A stretch of 48,622 nt of DNA. Origin: Gammaproteobacteria bacterium. GTDB taxonomy: Bacteria; Pseudomonadota; Gammaproteobacteria; Pseudomonadales; Halieaceae. The stretch lies in NCBI GenBank assembly GCA_030426545.1, contig JAUHYL010000026.1, positions 1-48,622 on the forward strand. Direction: 5' to 3'. Both the position numbers and the translations under genes were made by a program. Positions 20,429 to 29,093 of this stretch are shown one piece after another (position 1 is the first letter of the stretch; every line of letters begins with the position of its first letter). The notes beneath the pieces were generated by a model. It made no database searches and was not told where the DNA came from. It saw nothing but the letters and a program-made list of their open reading frames with translations.

Positions 20429-20599
20429 ACGATCCGCCTACAGAAAAATCGGTAGTTAATTGGACTGAAATCTGACGGTGGACGGCCCCGGAACCGGGAC
20501 ACAACCAGTCAAGGGCTGCGCGACGCCTCAGTACAAGCGCGCTACAGCGACTGGAATCCAGGCCGCGCGCATTATACCGGAAGCGCTCGACAAAACGCC
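20429..20599 (-). promoter_or_regulatory. nqr operon promoter and long structured leader
   Basis: A perfect -10 TATAAT on the minus strand (20576-20571) is followed by a very GC-rich start region (GCGCGCGGCC). The -35 is poor (around GGCGTT). Start would be near 20563, leaving about 135 nt before nqrA. The leader holds a small hairpin CCCGGTTCCGGG (20498-20487) and a long-range pairing between TTGACTG (20512-20506) and CAGTCCAA (20467-20460), with one bulge. Role unknown; the promoter call is by sequence only. Confidence 0.55.
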
Positions 20600-20644
20600 A
20601 CTAAATCCCGTGATCGAGCAGAGAAGTTGTTTGATTTTGAACAA

Positions 20645-20678
20645 GTTTTGCCCCCCATGGGCCGGGGGGCGTCAAAAC
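20645..20678 (-). terminator. Terminator-like hairpin after gap
   Basis: Just past the gap stop codon the minus strand reads GTTTTG, ACG, CCCCCC, a 7-nt loop, GGGGGG, CAAAAC: a 12-bp stem with a 3-nt bulge. No long U-tract follows, so termination may be imperfect, but the position suits separating gap from the nqr promoter. Confidence 0.6.
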
Positions 20679-20683
20679 AGCTT

Positions 20684-22153
20684 TCAGGCCTGCGTGGGAT
20701 AGACCGCGTAGTTGATGCCCGCCATCTGCTCCAGTATGCGGTAAACCTGGCAACTGTAGCCGAATTCGTTGTCATACCAGAGGTACAGCACGGCCTGTTT
20801 ACCATTGACGATTGTGGCCTGGGCGTCGAACACACAGGCATGACGGGAGCCAACAAAGTCGCTGGAGACGATCTCCGGCGACGCGGAGTAATCAATCTGC
20901 CGGTGCAGTGTCGAGTGCAGCGCCTTGTTGCGCATAAACTCGTTCACCTCATCGCGCGTGGTTTCCTGCCTCAACGTAAGATTGAGAATCGCCATGGAGA
21001 CGTTCGGCGTCGGCACGCGAATCGCGTTACCGGTAAGCTTGCCCTGCAGCTGTGGCAGTACCTTGCCCACGGCCGTGGCAGCGCCTGTTTCTGTAATGAC
21101 CATATTCAGCGGCGCACTGCGGCCGCGGCGCGACGCCTTGTGGTAATTGTCGATCAGGTTCTGGTCGTTGGTGTAGGCGTGCACCGTTTCGACGTGACCC
21201 GCTTCGATGCCGAAACCGTCATCCATGGCTTTCAGCGGCGGTGCAATTGCGTTGGTGGTACAGGACGCAGCAGAGATGATGGCGTCTTCATCGGTGATTA
21301 TATCGTTGTTAATGCCGGCCACGACGTTTTTCAGGTCGCCCTTGCCCGGTGCAGTGAGAATCACCCGGCTGGCACCCTTCGACTTCAAGTGCAGGGAAAG
21401 CCCCTCTGCGTCACGCCACACGCCGGTATTGTCGATGATGATCGCGTCGTTAATGCCGTACTCGGTGTAATCGATGGTATCCGGCGAGTCCGCGTAAATG
21501 ACCTTCACCTCGTTGCCATTGGCGACGAAGGACTGGCGCTCCTCGTCAACGCGTATGGTCCCCTCGAAGGCACCGTGCACGGAATCGCGGCGCAACAGGC
21601 TGGCGCGCTTCACCAGATCGTTGGGGGCCTTGCCCTTGCGCACCACGATGGCACGCAGGCGCAGACAATCGCCGCCGTCGGTCTTGTCGATGAGAATGCG
21701 CGCCATGAGACGACCGATGCGGCCGAAGCCGTAGAGCACAACGTCCCTGGGCTTATCTACCGGTTTGTTCCTGGCACCGACCAGCGACGCCAGTTCCTGG
21801 TCCACGTAGTCGTTCACGCTCAGGTTGTCGCCGGCACCCTGATCGTAGTAGCTCACTGCAAGACGGCCGACATCGATATGGGCGGGGCCCAGGTCCATCT
21901 GGCTCAGGTGGCTGATAATCGGAAACGTTTCGAATTCGGACAGCTCGTTGCCCTCGACCTGCCGCACATACCGGTGATCCTTCATCAGATCATAGACAGA
22001 GCGATTGACCAGCGGCTTGCCGTAGATATAGCACTTCACGCTCTTTTCACGGGACAGGCGCCCCACCATGGGGATCATGCCCTCGGCCAGGGCTTCGCGC
22101 TCCTTCCAGTCCTTGAAGTAGTCCGCGGGGCGCTCTCGCTTGCGATCATTCAC
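20684..22153 (-). CDS. gap: Long-form glyceraldehyde-3-phosphate dehydrogenase
   Basis: Catalyses NAD(P)-dependent oxidation of glyceraldehyde-3-phosphate. The 489-residue protein is about 150 residues longer than classic GAPDH. An N-terminal extension of roughly 135 residues (PADYFKDWKEREALAEGMIPMVG; SVYDLMKDHRYVRQVEG) precedes the Rossmann motif GFGRIGR (142-148). The catalytic Cys298 is in SAASCTTNAIAP, and WYDNEFGYSCQ is near the end. This long subfamily is the one I recall beside mfd in Pseudomonas. The start is GTG 22153 with no strong Shine-Dalgarno. Whether it runs glycolytically or gluconeogenically cannot be told from sequence. Confidence 0.93.
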   Translation of the reverse strand: MNDRKRERPADYFKDWKEREALAEGMIPMVGRLSREKSVKCYIYGKPLVNRSVYDLMKDHRYVRQVEGNELSEFETFPIISHLSQMDLGPAHIDVGRLAVSYYDQGAGDNLSVNDYVDQELASLVGARNKPVDKPRDVVLYGFGRIGRLMARILIDKTDGGDCLRLRAIVVRKGKAPNDLVKRASLLRRDSVHGAFEGTIRVDEERQSFVANGNEVKVIYADSPDTIDYTEYGINDAIIIDNTGVWRDAEGLSLHLKSKGASRVILTAPGKGDLKNVVAGINNDIITDEDAIISAASCTTNAIAPPLKAMDDGFGIEAGHVETVHAYTNDQNLIDNYHKASRRGRSAPLNMVITETGAATAVGKVLPQLQGKLTGNAIRVPTPNVSMAILNLTLRQETTRDEVNEFMRNKALHSTLHRQIDYSASPEIVSSDFVGSRHACVFDAQATIVNGKQAVLYLWYDNEFGYSCQVYRILEQMAGINYAVYPTQA

Positions 22154-22220
22154 TGTGTGGTACCTGTCGTTGTATTGTGGCTATCTTCTATAGCGTGCAT
22201 GGATAAGGCAGACGGCGCGT

Positions 22221-22250
22221 ATTATGGGCTGAGGCAGCATACTGGCGCAA
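22221..22250 (-). promoter_or_regulatory. gap promoter with CTGGC inverted repeat
   Basis: On the minus strand -35 TTGCGC (22250-22245), 18 nt, -10 CATAAT (22226-22221), giving a leader of about 60 nt. The inverted repeat CTGGC-GCAA-GCCAG (22242-22255) covers the -35 box and could bind a regulator. Confidence 0.5.
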
Positions 22251-22275
22251 GCCAGATTGCCAACGCCACGCAGCA

Positions 22276-22306
22276 AACTGGCGCCAGTTCACACCTTGGC
22301 TATAAT
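22276..22306 (+). promoter_or_regulatory. mfd promoter with 14-bp palindrome at -35
   Basis: A perfect -10 TATAAT (22301-22306) lies 34 nt before the mfd ATG. The -35 zone is not a clear TTGACA but is occupied by the perfect palindrome AACTGGCGCCAGTT (22276-22289), whose arms repeat the CTGGC/GCCAG element over the divergent gap promoter 36 nt away. Confidence 0.55.
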
Positions 22307-22340
22307 GGCCCGCCCTTCGTGGCTGACAGTCAGCATAAAC

Positions 22341-25300
22341 ATGTTCACGGCTCTTGTAGACAGCACGCCCTGGCCTGACAAAAAAGGCTCGCGTACCGCC
22401 CTGGGCCCGTTCAGTGGTTGTGCGGATGCCCAGTGCATTGCTGAACTGGCATCATCCAGTTCGGACAGCCATGGCAGGCCGCTCCTGGTCATTACGGCCG
22501 ACACCAGCTCTGCCCTCACGCTGGAGCGGGAATTGCCCTTTTTCCTGGGTGATGAAACACAGGTGATGGCCTTCCCCGACTGGGAAACCCTGCCCTACGA
22601 CAACTTTTCCCCACACCAGGACATCATCTCCGAGCGCCTGCGCAGCCTTTACCATCTGCCGGACATGCGCAATGGCGTGCTGGTGGTTCCCGTCTCCACG
22701 CTGATGCACCGCCTGCCACCCACGGAATACGTCAGTGGCAGCAGCCTCGTACTGAGCGTTGGCGAGCGCATCGACCCTGAGCGCTTTCGCAGCAATCTAC
22801 AGTTCAACGGTTATGTCAATGTAGAAACCGTCTACGAGCACGGCGAATTCGCGATGCGCGGCTCCCTGCTCGATATCTTTCCCATGGGCAGCACCCTGCC
22901 CTACCGGATTGACCTGCTGGATGACGAAGTGGATTCGCTGCGCACCTTCGAGCCGGAGTCGCAGCGCACCATCGAAAAAGTACGGCGCATTAATCTCCTG
23001 CCGGCGCGTGAATACCCGCTGGACACTGCAGCCGTGGGCCGCTTTCAACTCAACTGGTATGACGCCTTCGAGGGCGATGCGGATCAGTGCCCGTTATTCA
23101 ACGAGGTGAGCGCGGGTCGCAGCCCCGGCGGCTGCGAGTACTATCTGCCACTGTTTTTCGAAGAACTGGCGACGCTGTTCGATTACCTCCCGGAGAACAC
23201 CGCGGTTATCACCAGCGGCGATCACCACAAAGCCGCCCAGACCTTTCGTGACGAATGCCTGCACCGCTTCGAGGAGTACGGCATCGACCCACGACGGCCG
23301 CTACTGCCCCCTGCTCGCTGCTTCCTGGCAGTCGAGGAACTGTATCAGCGGCTGAAGCAGCTGCCCGTGCTCGAGTTGCGCCACAACCCCGACGCGACGG
23401 TACACGGTACAACGCCGGTACTGCCGCCACCTGAACTGGGCGACACCAATACACCGGCCGGGGCAATGGGGCACCTGAGCAATTTTTTGCAAACACATAC
23501 CGGCCCGGTGCTGCTCTGTGCAGAATCGGCCGGCAGGCGCGAAATCCTGCTGGAATCGCTACGCGATATTGGTCTGCAGCCCGAGCAGGTTGACGACTGG
23601 CGCAGCTTCCTGGATTCAGGGGCAGCGTTCGCCATTGCCACGGCCCCGCTGGACCGTGGCCTGTACTTCGGCGAGGGCGCTCCCACGCTGATATGCGAGG
23701 CACAGCTGTTTGGACAGCGCGTGGCGCAGCGACGACGCCGGCGAGCCGCCGCGGATACCACCGCCGCCAACGTCTACCGCGACCTCAACGAACTGCGTTC
23801 TGGCGTACCAGTGGTGCACCTGGAGCACGGTGTGGGCCGCTACGTGGGACTGCAAACCCTCGACGTTGATGAACAGCAAACGGAATTTCTCACACTGGAG
23901 TACGCAGAGGGCGCGCGCCTGTACGTACCCGTTGCCTCCCTGCACCTTATCAGCCGCTATTCGGGGAGCGATCCGGAACTGGCACCGCTGCACCGCCTCG
24001 GTTCCGAACAGTGGGACAAGGCGCGACGCCGCGCCAGTGAGAAAGCCCGCGATGTTGCCTCTCAGCTATTGGATGTCTATGCGCGGCGAGAGGCTCGCGA
24101 AGGGTTCCGTTTCCAGACAGACCAACAGGCTTACGCGGCCTTTTGCGCCGCTTTTCCCTTCGAGGAAACCGCCGACCAGGAAGCCACCATTGATGCAGTG
24201 CGCGATGACATGCACAGCAGCCGCGTTATGGACAGGCTGGTTTGCGGAGACGTTGGCTTCGGTAAAACAGAGGTCGCGCTGCGCGCTGCATTTATCGCCT
24301 GTCGCAACGGGAAACAGGTGGCCGTGCTGGTGCCAACAACTCTGCTGGCGCAGCAACACTACAACACCTTCAGCGATCGCTTTGCCGACTGGCCGGTGCA
24401 GGTGGAAGTCGTATCGCGCTTCAAGAACGCCAGGGACGCAGATGCGGTTATGGCTAAAGCGGCCCGCGGAGAAATCGACATCCTGATCGGTACGCACAAG
24501 CTGTTGCAGAAAGATTTTCGCTTCGACGACCTGGGCCTGCTCATTATCGACGAGGAACATCGCTTTGGTGTACGGCAGAAAGAAGTGATCAAGGCGCTGC
24601 GCTCCGAGGTAGACATCCTGACACTCACCGCTACGCCCATTCCACGCACCCTGAACATGGCATTGGGTGGCATGCGCGATCTGTCGATTATCGCCACTCC
24701 GCCGGCACGGCGACTGTCTATCCGCACCTTTGTGCGCGAGCATAATGCCGCGCTGGTTAAAGAAGCAGTATTGCGCGAGACGCTGCGCGGCGGTCAGGTC
24801 TACTACCTGCACAACGAGGTCAAGACGATCGAGGAAACCGCGCGCAAGCTGCGCGAACTCCTTCCCGACATCAGCATCGCGGTGGCCCACGGCCAGATGC
24901 GCGAGTCCGAACTGGAGCAGGTGATGTCGGCGTTTTATCACCAGCGGCATCATATTCTGCTGTGCACAACGATCATTGAAACCGGGATCGATATCCCCAA
25001 CGCCAATACGATCATCATTGAGCGCGCCGACAGGTTCGGGCTGGCGCAGTTGCACCAATTGCGCGGACGGGTCGGTCGTTCACATCACCAGGCCTACGCG
25101 TATCTGCTGACGCCACCCCGCTCGGCCCTTACCGGCGATGCGCAAAAAAGGCTGGACGCCATCGAGGCCGCCGGTGATCTCGGCGCTGGCTATATGCTGG
25201 CCACCCACGACCTGGAAATTCGTGGGGCGGGCGAATTGCTGGGTGATGAGCAAAGCGGGCAGATTCAGAGCGTAGGCTACAGCATGTACATGGATTTGCT

Positions 25301-25826
25301 GTCGCGTGCGGTCGACGCGCTGCGTCGAGGTGATATTCCCGATCTCGACGCGCCGCTGGACCAGGGCACCGAGGTGAACCTGCATATGCCGGCGCTGATC
25401 CCGGACGACTACCTGCCCGATGTGAACAGTCGCCTGATTATGTACAAACGCATCGCCGCCGCCGAGGACGAGGAGGCACTGCGCCAGCTGCGTGTTGAAA
25501 TGATCGACCGCTTTGGCCTGCTCCCGCCCCAGGTGCTGAACCTGTTTACCGTATCCAGCGTGAGACTGCAGGCCCAGGCGCTGGGCATCCGCACTATCGA
25601 GGTGGGCCCGGGCGGTGGTAGTATCGAGTTCAAGGAAACAACGCCTGTCGATCCATTGACCCTGGTGCAGTTAGTGCAATCCGAACCACAAAACTACAAG
25701 CTGGCGGGGCCCTCGCGGCTGCGCTTCGAGCAAGCCTTGCCCGACAACGACGCGCGCAGGCAGTATCTGGGCTCCCTGCTGGACAGGCTTGCAGGCCAGG
25801 CCGACGCGAGCGCCCGCGTTGGCTGA
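22341..25826 (+). CDS. mfd: Transcription-repair coupling factor
   Basis: Mfd removes RNA polymerase stalled at DNA lesions and recruits UvrA. I start it at ATG 22341 (MFTALVDSTPWPDKKG) for 1161 residues, close to the E. coli length; an earlier in-frame ATG at 22257 lies upstream of the promoter -10 and adds unrelated residues. Order: UvrB-like N-terminal module (FPDWETLPYDNFSPHQDIISERL), RNA polymerase-interacting domain (VHLEHGVGRYVGL), then the RecG-like motor with Walker A GDVGFGKTE near 636-644 and DEEH near 736. The TRG motif (GRVGRSHHQAYAYLL) and a C-terminal TRCF domain follow. Its last 8 nt overlap the csiV frame. It shares its divergent promoter region with gap. Confidence 0.97.
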   Translation: MFTALVDSTPWPDKKGSRTALGPFSGCADAQCIAELASSSSDSHGRPLLVITADTSSALTLERELPFFLGDETQVMAFPDWETLPYDNFSPHQDIISERLRSLYHLPDMRNGVLVVPVSTLMHRLPPTEYVSGSSLVLSVGERIDPERFRSNLQFNGYVNVETVYEHGEFAMRGSLLDIFPMGSTLPYRIDLLDDEVDSLRTFEPESQRTIEKVRRINLLPAREYPLDTAAVGRFQLNWYDAFEGDADQCPLFNEVSAGRSPGGCEYYLPLFFEELATLFDYLPENTAVITSGDHHKAAQTFRDECLHRFEEYGIDPRRPLLPPARCFLAVEELYQRLKQLPVLELRHNPDATVHGTTPVLPPPELGDTNTPAGAMGHLSNFLQTHTGPVLLCAESAGRREILLESLRDIGLQPEQVDDWRSFLDSGAAFAIATAPLDRGLYFGEGAPTLICEAQLFGQRVAQRRRRRAAADTTAANVYRDLNELRSGVPVVHLEHGVGRYVGLQTLDVDEQQTEFLTLEYAEGARLYVPVASLHLISRYSGSDPELAPLHRLGSEQWDKARRRASEKARDVASQLLDVYARREAREGFRFQTDQQAYAAFCAAFPFEETADQEATIDAVRDDMHSSRVMDRLVCGDVGFGKTEVALRAAFIACRNGKQVAVLVPTTLLAQQHYNTFSDRFADWPVQVEVVSRFKNARDADAVMAKAARGEIDILIGTHKLLQKDFRFDDLGLLIIDEEHRFGVRQKEVIKALRSEVDILTLTATPIPRTLNMALGGMRDLSIIATPPARRLSIRTFVREHNAALVKEAVLRETLRGGQVYYLHNEVKTIEETARKLRELLPDISIAVAHGQMRESELEQVMSAFYHQRHHILLCTTIIETGIDIPNANTIIIERADRFGLAQLHQLRGRVGRSHHQAYAYLLTPPRSALTGDAQKRLDAIEAAGDLGAGYMLATHDLEIRGAGELLGDEQSGQIQSVGYSMYMDLLSRAVDALRRGDIPDLDAPLDQGTEVNLHMPALIPDDYLPDVNSRLIMYKRIAAAEDEEALRQLRVEMIDRFGLLPPQVLNLFTVSSVRLQAQALGIRTIEVGPGGGSIEFKETTPVDPLTLVQLVQSEPQNYKLAGPSRLRFEQALPDNDARRQYLGSLLDRLAGQADASARVG

Positions 25827-26823
25827 TCTACGCCACAGTCTCAGCGCGCTCCTGTGCGCAACCCTGTTCGCCGCAGCCGCTTTGCCCGCGCACGCGGCAA
25901 AATGGTATCGCGTTGAACTCCTTGTCTTCGAGCAACCCCGCGGTTCCGCTGCTGAGCAGTGGCCGGCGCTGCCCGAGCTTGAGTATCCGGAACGTTTCCG
26001 TTTTCTGATCGACCCACAGGCCCTGTCGGCCGCGCAGGACAGTAACCTCAGCTTTGACCGCTACGGCCGCAGGGTTCACGGCGACCGTACCGCGCAGGCG
26101 ATCGAACCCGTCCCGAGCGATGACTCCGGCCCTGTTCAGCCGGGAACGGGCGACCCGGTTGACGAGGCTGACGACCCGGAGAGCCCACTCACCTCGACTG
26201 CCCCGGACGCCGCAGCCAGCGCGGAACTGCCGCTAGCCTATGTGCTGAGCGATCGCGATGAGCTGGAGTTTCGCGGCAAGGCCGCCTACATGGAGCGCAA
26301 CGGCGGCTATCGTATGTTATTTCACGAAAGCTGGTTACAGCCGATTGGTCAGCGGCGGCACAGCCGGGCGCTGGTGCTGGATCGCTCGGGCGACGGCGGC
26401 CCCTGGCCGCAACTGCAGGGCAGCATCCGCCTGCATCTTGCACGCTACCTGCACCTGGAAACGAATCTTTGGCTGAACACTCCGGGAGATTACCTGCCTG
26501 GAAACTGGCGTATGCCAGCGCCGCCCCGTGGACCGGCCTCGGTGCTGGACACCACAACGTCGCCACCCGTCACGACACCCGACATCGGCATGGATGACAC
26601 GCCGCCGGGCGTCTTCGATCCGAACGCGCCCGGTCACAGCGCAGGGTTGGATTACCCGTACCGACACGCCATCGCCATGCGCCAAACGCGCAAGATGCGC
26701 AGCAGTGAGGTGCACTACATTGACCACCCGAAACTGGGTCTGGTCATCAAGATAACACCGGTTACCTGGGAAGAAGACGAGTCAGCCGTGGAGGAGTCTC
26801 CCGGCCAGGGCGACCTGCAATAG
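25819..26823 (+). CDS. csiV: CsiV-family peptidoglycan-binding protein (exported)
   Basis: The product opens with a clear signal peptide (LRHSLSALLCATLFAAAALPAHA, cleavage before AKWYRVELLVFEQ) and then the CsiV/PF10972 pattern: KWYRVELLVFE near the mature N terminus and YVLSDRDELEFRGKAAYMERNGGYRMLFHESWLQP in the middle. QTRKMRSSEVHYIDHPKLGLVIKITP is at the end. I set the start at TTG 25819, overlapping the mfd end by 8 nt and giving a compact n-region (MADLRH); TTG 25789 is the alternative and neither has a good Shine-Dalgarno. The middle (about 100-140) is low-complexity and acidic. I recall the family being linked to cell-shape maintenance in Vibrio; function here is inferred. Confidence 0.8.
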   Translation: MADLRHSLSALLCATLFAAAALPAHAAKWYRVELLVFEQPRGSAAEQWPALPELEYPERFRFLIDPQALSAAQDSNLSFDRYGRRVHGDRTAQAIEPVPSDDSGPVQPGTGDPVDEADDPESPLTSTAPDAAASAELPLAYVLSDRDELEFRGKAAYMERNGGYRMLFHESWLQPIGQRRHSRALVLDRSGDGGPWPQLQGSIRLHLARYLHLETNLWLNTPGDYLPGNWRMPAPPRGPASVLDTTTSPPVTTPDIGMDDTPPGVFDPNAPGHSAGLDYPYRHAIAMRQTRKMRSSEVHYIDHPKLGLVIKITPVTWEEDESAVEESPGQGDLQ

Positions 26824-26891
26824 CATCACGCCGGATTGACGCCACGGACCTGCGCCGCGGTTCTACCCCTTGCACAACCTCGTGCTGACCG

Positions 26892-27632
26892 TCACGCGTC
26901 AGTGACAAGCGCCAGCAGCAGCTCCTGCACCACCGCGGACTCCTGGGCCAGGATGCGCCGCATGTTGTCCAGCGTCAGCGGCAGATCACCCAGTCCCGCT
27001 GCTGGATTAACCACCATGCAAACAGCCGCATAGGCGAGGCCGGCTTCGCGTGCCAGGGCTGCTTCCGGCATCCCCGTCATACCCACCGTGTCACAGCCAT
27101 CGCGCGCCATACGCTGAATTTCGGCCGCAGTCTCGAGCCGCGGCCCCTGGGTAACACCGAGCACACCGGTGGCCTCGTGTGGAATGCGCGCGCGATCAGC
27201 CGCCTCCAGCAGCGCCAGCCTGAGATCACGATCATAGGGTTCGGTGAAATCGATGTGCAACAGCGCGCCGCTGGAGCCATCGTCGAAGCTGTGCTCGCGG
27301 CCCCAGGTGTAATCAATCAGCTGGTCGGGAATCAGAAGGCGCCCTGGCCGCATCTCCGGTGCGATACCGCCAACCGCGTTTACACCCACCACGGTAGCCA
27401 CCCCGAGCTGCTGCAGTGCCCAGATATTGGCGCGGTAGTTAATCAGGTGGGGGGGTATCGCGCGGTCTCCACCGTGACGATGCAGAAAAAAGACCGTGCG
27501 TCCGGCAAGCTGACCTTCCATAACGGGCTGCGATATCGCCCCGAAAGGCGTCTCTAGCGCGTGCTCTCGCACGATGGTCAGGCCAGCAAAGGCTTCCATA
27601 CCCGTGCCGCCGATAAAGGCAAAGCTGCTCAT
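26892..27632 (-). CDS. S-methyl-5'-thioinosine / purine nucleoside phosphorylase (MTAP/PNP family)
   Basis: A 246-residue phosphorylase of the PNP/MTAP class that splits a nucleoside with phosphate to base plus (methylthio)ribose-1-phosphate. Visible family motifs: IGGTGMEAF (phosphate loop), HRHGGDRAIPPHLINYRAN, VGVNAVGGIAPEMRPGRLLIPDQLIDYT, GVTQGPRLETAAEIQ and GMTGMPEAALAREAGLAYA. In Pseudomonas the gene in this neighbourhood acts on methylthioinosine (from memory), and I infer the same substrate. ATG 27632 overlaps the mscS-type gene stop by 4 nt, so both are likely co-transcribed. Confidence 0.88.
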   Translation of the reverse strand: MSSFAFIGGTGMEAFAGLTIVREHALETPFGAISQPVMEGQLAGRTVFFLHRHGGDRAIPPHLINYRANIWALQQLGVATVVGVNAVGGIAPEMRPGRLLIPDQLIDYTWGREHSFDDGSSGALLHIDFTEPYDRDLRLALLEAADRARIPHEATGVLGVTQGPRLETAAEIQRMARDGCDTVGMTGMPEAALAREAGLAYAAVCMVVNPAAGLGDLPLTLDNMRRILAQESAVVQELLLALVTDA

Positions 27633-28714
27633 CGCTCCGGCTCCGGGGGAACATTCTCGATATGCAGCGTTCGCGTGGGGAAGGCCACATCTGCGCCATG
27701 GCGGTGAATAATGTCCAGCACCTGCAGCAGAATTTCCTCCTTGACCTGGTGGTACTCCACCCAGACCGTTGTCCTGGTAAAGGTATAGATGAAAAAATCC
27801 AGAGAGGAAGCGCCAAAGGAAACGAAATTCACGATCAGTGTGCGCTCGTGATCAATCGCTTCGTGGGACTCCAGCATCTTCCTGACGTCCTGAACGACGG
27901 CGGCAACTTTGTCCGCGTCTTCGTAGCGCAGCCCTATTGTTTCGTAAATGCGCCGATTGAACATGCGGGTGGGATTTTCCACCGAGATCTGGCTGAAGAT
28001 AGCGTTGGGCACGTACAGCGGTCGCTGGTCGAACGTTCGGATCACCGTCAGGCGCCAGCCAATATCTTCGACAGTACCCTCGATTTGTTTGTCCGGTGAA
28101 CGTATCCAGTCTCCGATGGTGAAAGGACGGTCCAGATAAATGCTGAGACCACCGAAAAAGTTCGCCAGCAAATCCTTGGCCGCGAAGCCCACTGCTATGC
28201 CACCGATGCCGCCAAAGGCGAGCAAGCCCTCGATGCTGACACCAACGCTTTGCAAAACCATAAGCGCTGCCAAGGCCCACATCGCGATACGCGCCAGTTT
28301 TGCAGTGGCGCGCACCGTTGCCCGATCTGCCGAAGACACCTCACCGCGGTGCGTGCCCAGCATTTCGTCCTCGACGCCCCGGATCAGGCGATGCAGGAAC
28401 CAAGCGAGGAGAAATACCAGCAGCGTGTCGTTCGCGCGGGCGATAAACAGGTGCAACGACTCGGTCAGCGGGTAGATTCTGAGTGCCAGGTAAAGCACCA
28501 GCACCCATAGAGAACAGCGCGCCGGTGTCTCCACCGAGGTCAGAACAATGTCATCCCATACCTGGGCGCTGTGCAGGGCGAGTTTATGCAGGCGCTCAAA
28601 CAACAGGCCCAGAAGCACATAGACCAATGCACCCAGCAGCAACAGCAGGATGAATAACAGCATCCGCGGCGACAGCGACAGCGATTCCGCCGTGCTCAGG
28701 AGAAGCTCATTCAC
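27629..28714 (-). CDS. MscS-family mechanosensitive ion channel
   Basis: A 361-residue inner-membrane channel that would open under membrane tension and release solutes during osmotic downshock. Four hydrophobic segments lie near residues 17-40, 60-82, 92-112 and 140-160. The pore helix follows with the glycine/alanine pattern LLAFGGIGGIAVGFAAKDLLANFFGGL near 160-185, then the beta domain YLDRPFTIGDWIRSPD..EGTVEDIGWRLTVIRTFDQRPLYVPNAIF and a C-terminal alpha/beta domain. The extra N-terminal helices make it closer to the YnaI/MscM type than to minimal MscS. Coupled to the phosphorylase gene downstream with no obvious functional link. Confidence 0.93.
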   Translation of the reverse strand: MNELLLSTAESLSLSPRMLLFILLLLLGALVYVLLGLLFERLHKLALHSAQVWDDIVLTSVETPARCSLWVLVLYLALRIYPLTESLHLFIARANDTLLVFLLAWFLHRLIRGVEDEMLGTHRGEVSSADRATVRATAKLARIAMWALAALMVLQSVGVSIEGLLAFGGIGGIAVGFAAKDLLANFFGGLSIYLDRPFTIGDWIRSPDKQIEGTVEDIGWRLTVIRTFDQRPLYVPNAIFSQISVENPTRMFNRRIYETIGLRYEDADKVAAVVQDVRKMLESHEAIDHERTLIVNFVSFGASSLDFFIYTFTRTTVWVEYHQVKEEILLQVLDIIHRHGADVAFPTRTLHIENVPPEPER

Positions 28715-29093
28715 CGGAGGATTGCCTGTACTCGCGTGCGCAGCACCGCAACGCCGGGCCTGAACCCGATCGGCACGCCAACAGGCCGGAACGCAGCGAT
28801 TCTGTCAACTGTGATGAAGTTAGCAATGATCTCTTCTTCTTAGACAATTTGTTTATGTGCCAGCAGCATCGCCAGAGTATTCCGCTATATAAATCTGCAG
28901 CGGAGCCCAAGTCAACTGGAACTGCTCAACGCAAGCGTTTGATCTAACTTGAAAAGTTGCACTCGCCCTTGCAACCGATCAGCCAGACACCTTACTCCCA
29001 CGGCATGGCACTGTAACGAGTGGTGCGATAGACAGGCAACGCCAGCGTGGTATGTTCAGACATGGGGTACGAACTTACAGGAGCTGTGCAGAA
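28715..29093. other. Divergent intergenic region, mscS-type gene / small acidic protein
   Basis: About 380 nt without a credible gene. It holds the minus-strand promoter near 28900 and, toward the plus-strand gene, a weak candidate ATAGAC (29028-29033), 17 nt, TATGTT (29051-29056). The stretch 28830-28900 is noticeably more AT-rich than its surroundings. No strong repeat or RNA fold was recognised. Confidence 0.5.
28886..28915 (-). promoter_or_regulatory. Promoter of the mscS-type / phosphorylase operon
   Basis: Minus strand -35 TTGACT (28915-28910), 18 nt, -10 TATATA (28891-28886). The start would lie near 28879, giving a leader of about 165 nt before ATG 28714. The match is strong but untested. 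Confidence 0.6.

Noticed and set aside
20487-20580. Possible tRNA after the TATAAT upstream of nqrA (GC-rich start, GGTTCC)
   Set aside because: GGTTCC here is the loop of a CCCG/CGGG hairpin; there is no acceptor stem, anticodon arm or T-arm of the right spacing.
22257-22340. Upstream in-frame ATG extending mfd by 28 residues
   Set aside because: It lies before the TATAAT promoter element at 22301-22306 and encodes residues with no family match, so ATG 22341 is preferred.
20627-22378. A 583-residue open frame on the plus strand opposite gap
   Set aside because: It is fully antisense to a GAPDH with intact catalytic motifs; its composition is that of a shadow frame in GC-rich DNA and it has no Shine-Dalgarno.
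24066-25058. A 330-residue minus-strand frame opposite mfd
   Set aside because: Entirely within the helicase motor region of mfd on the other strand, with no recognisable motif.
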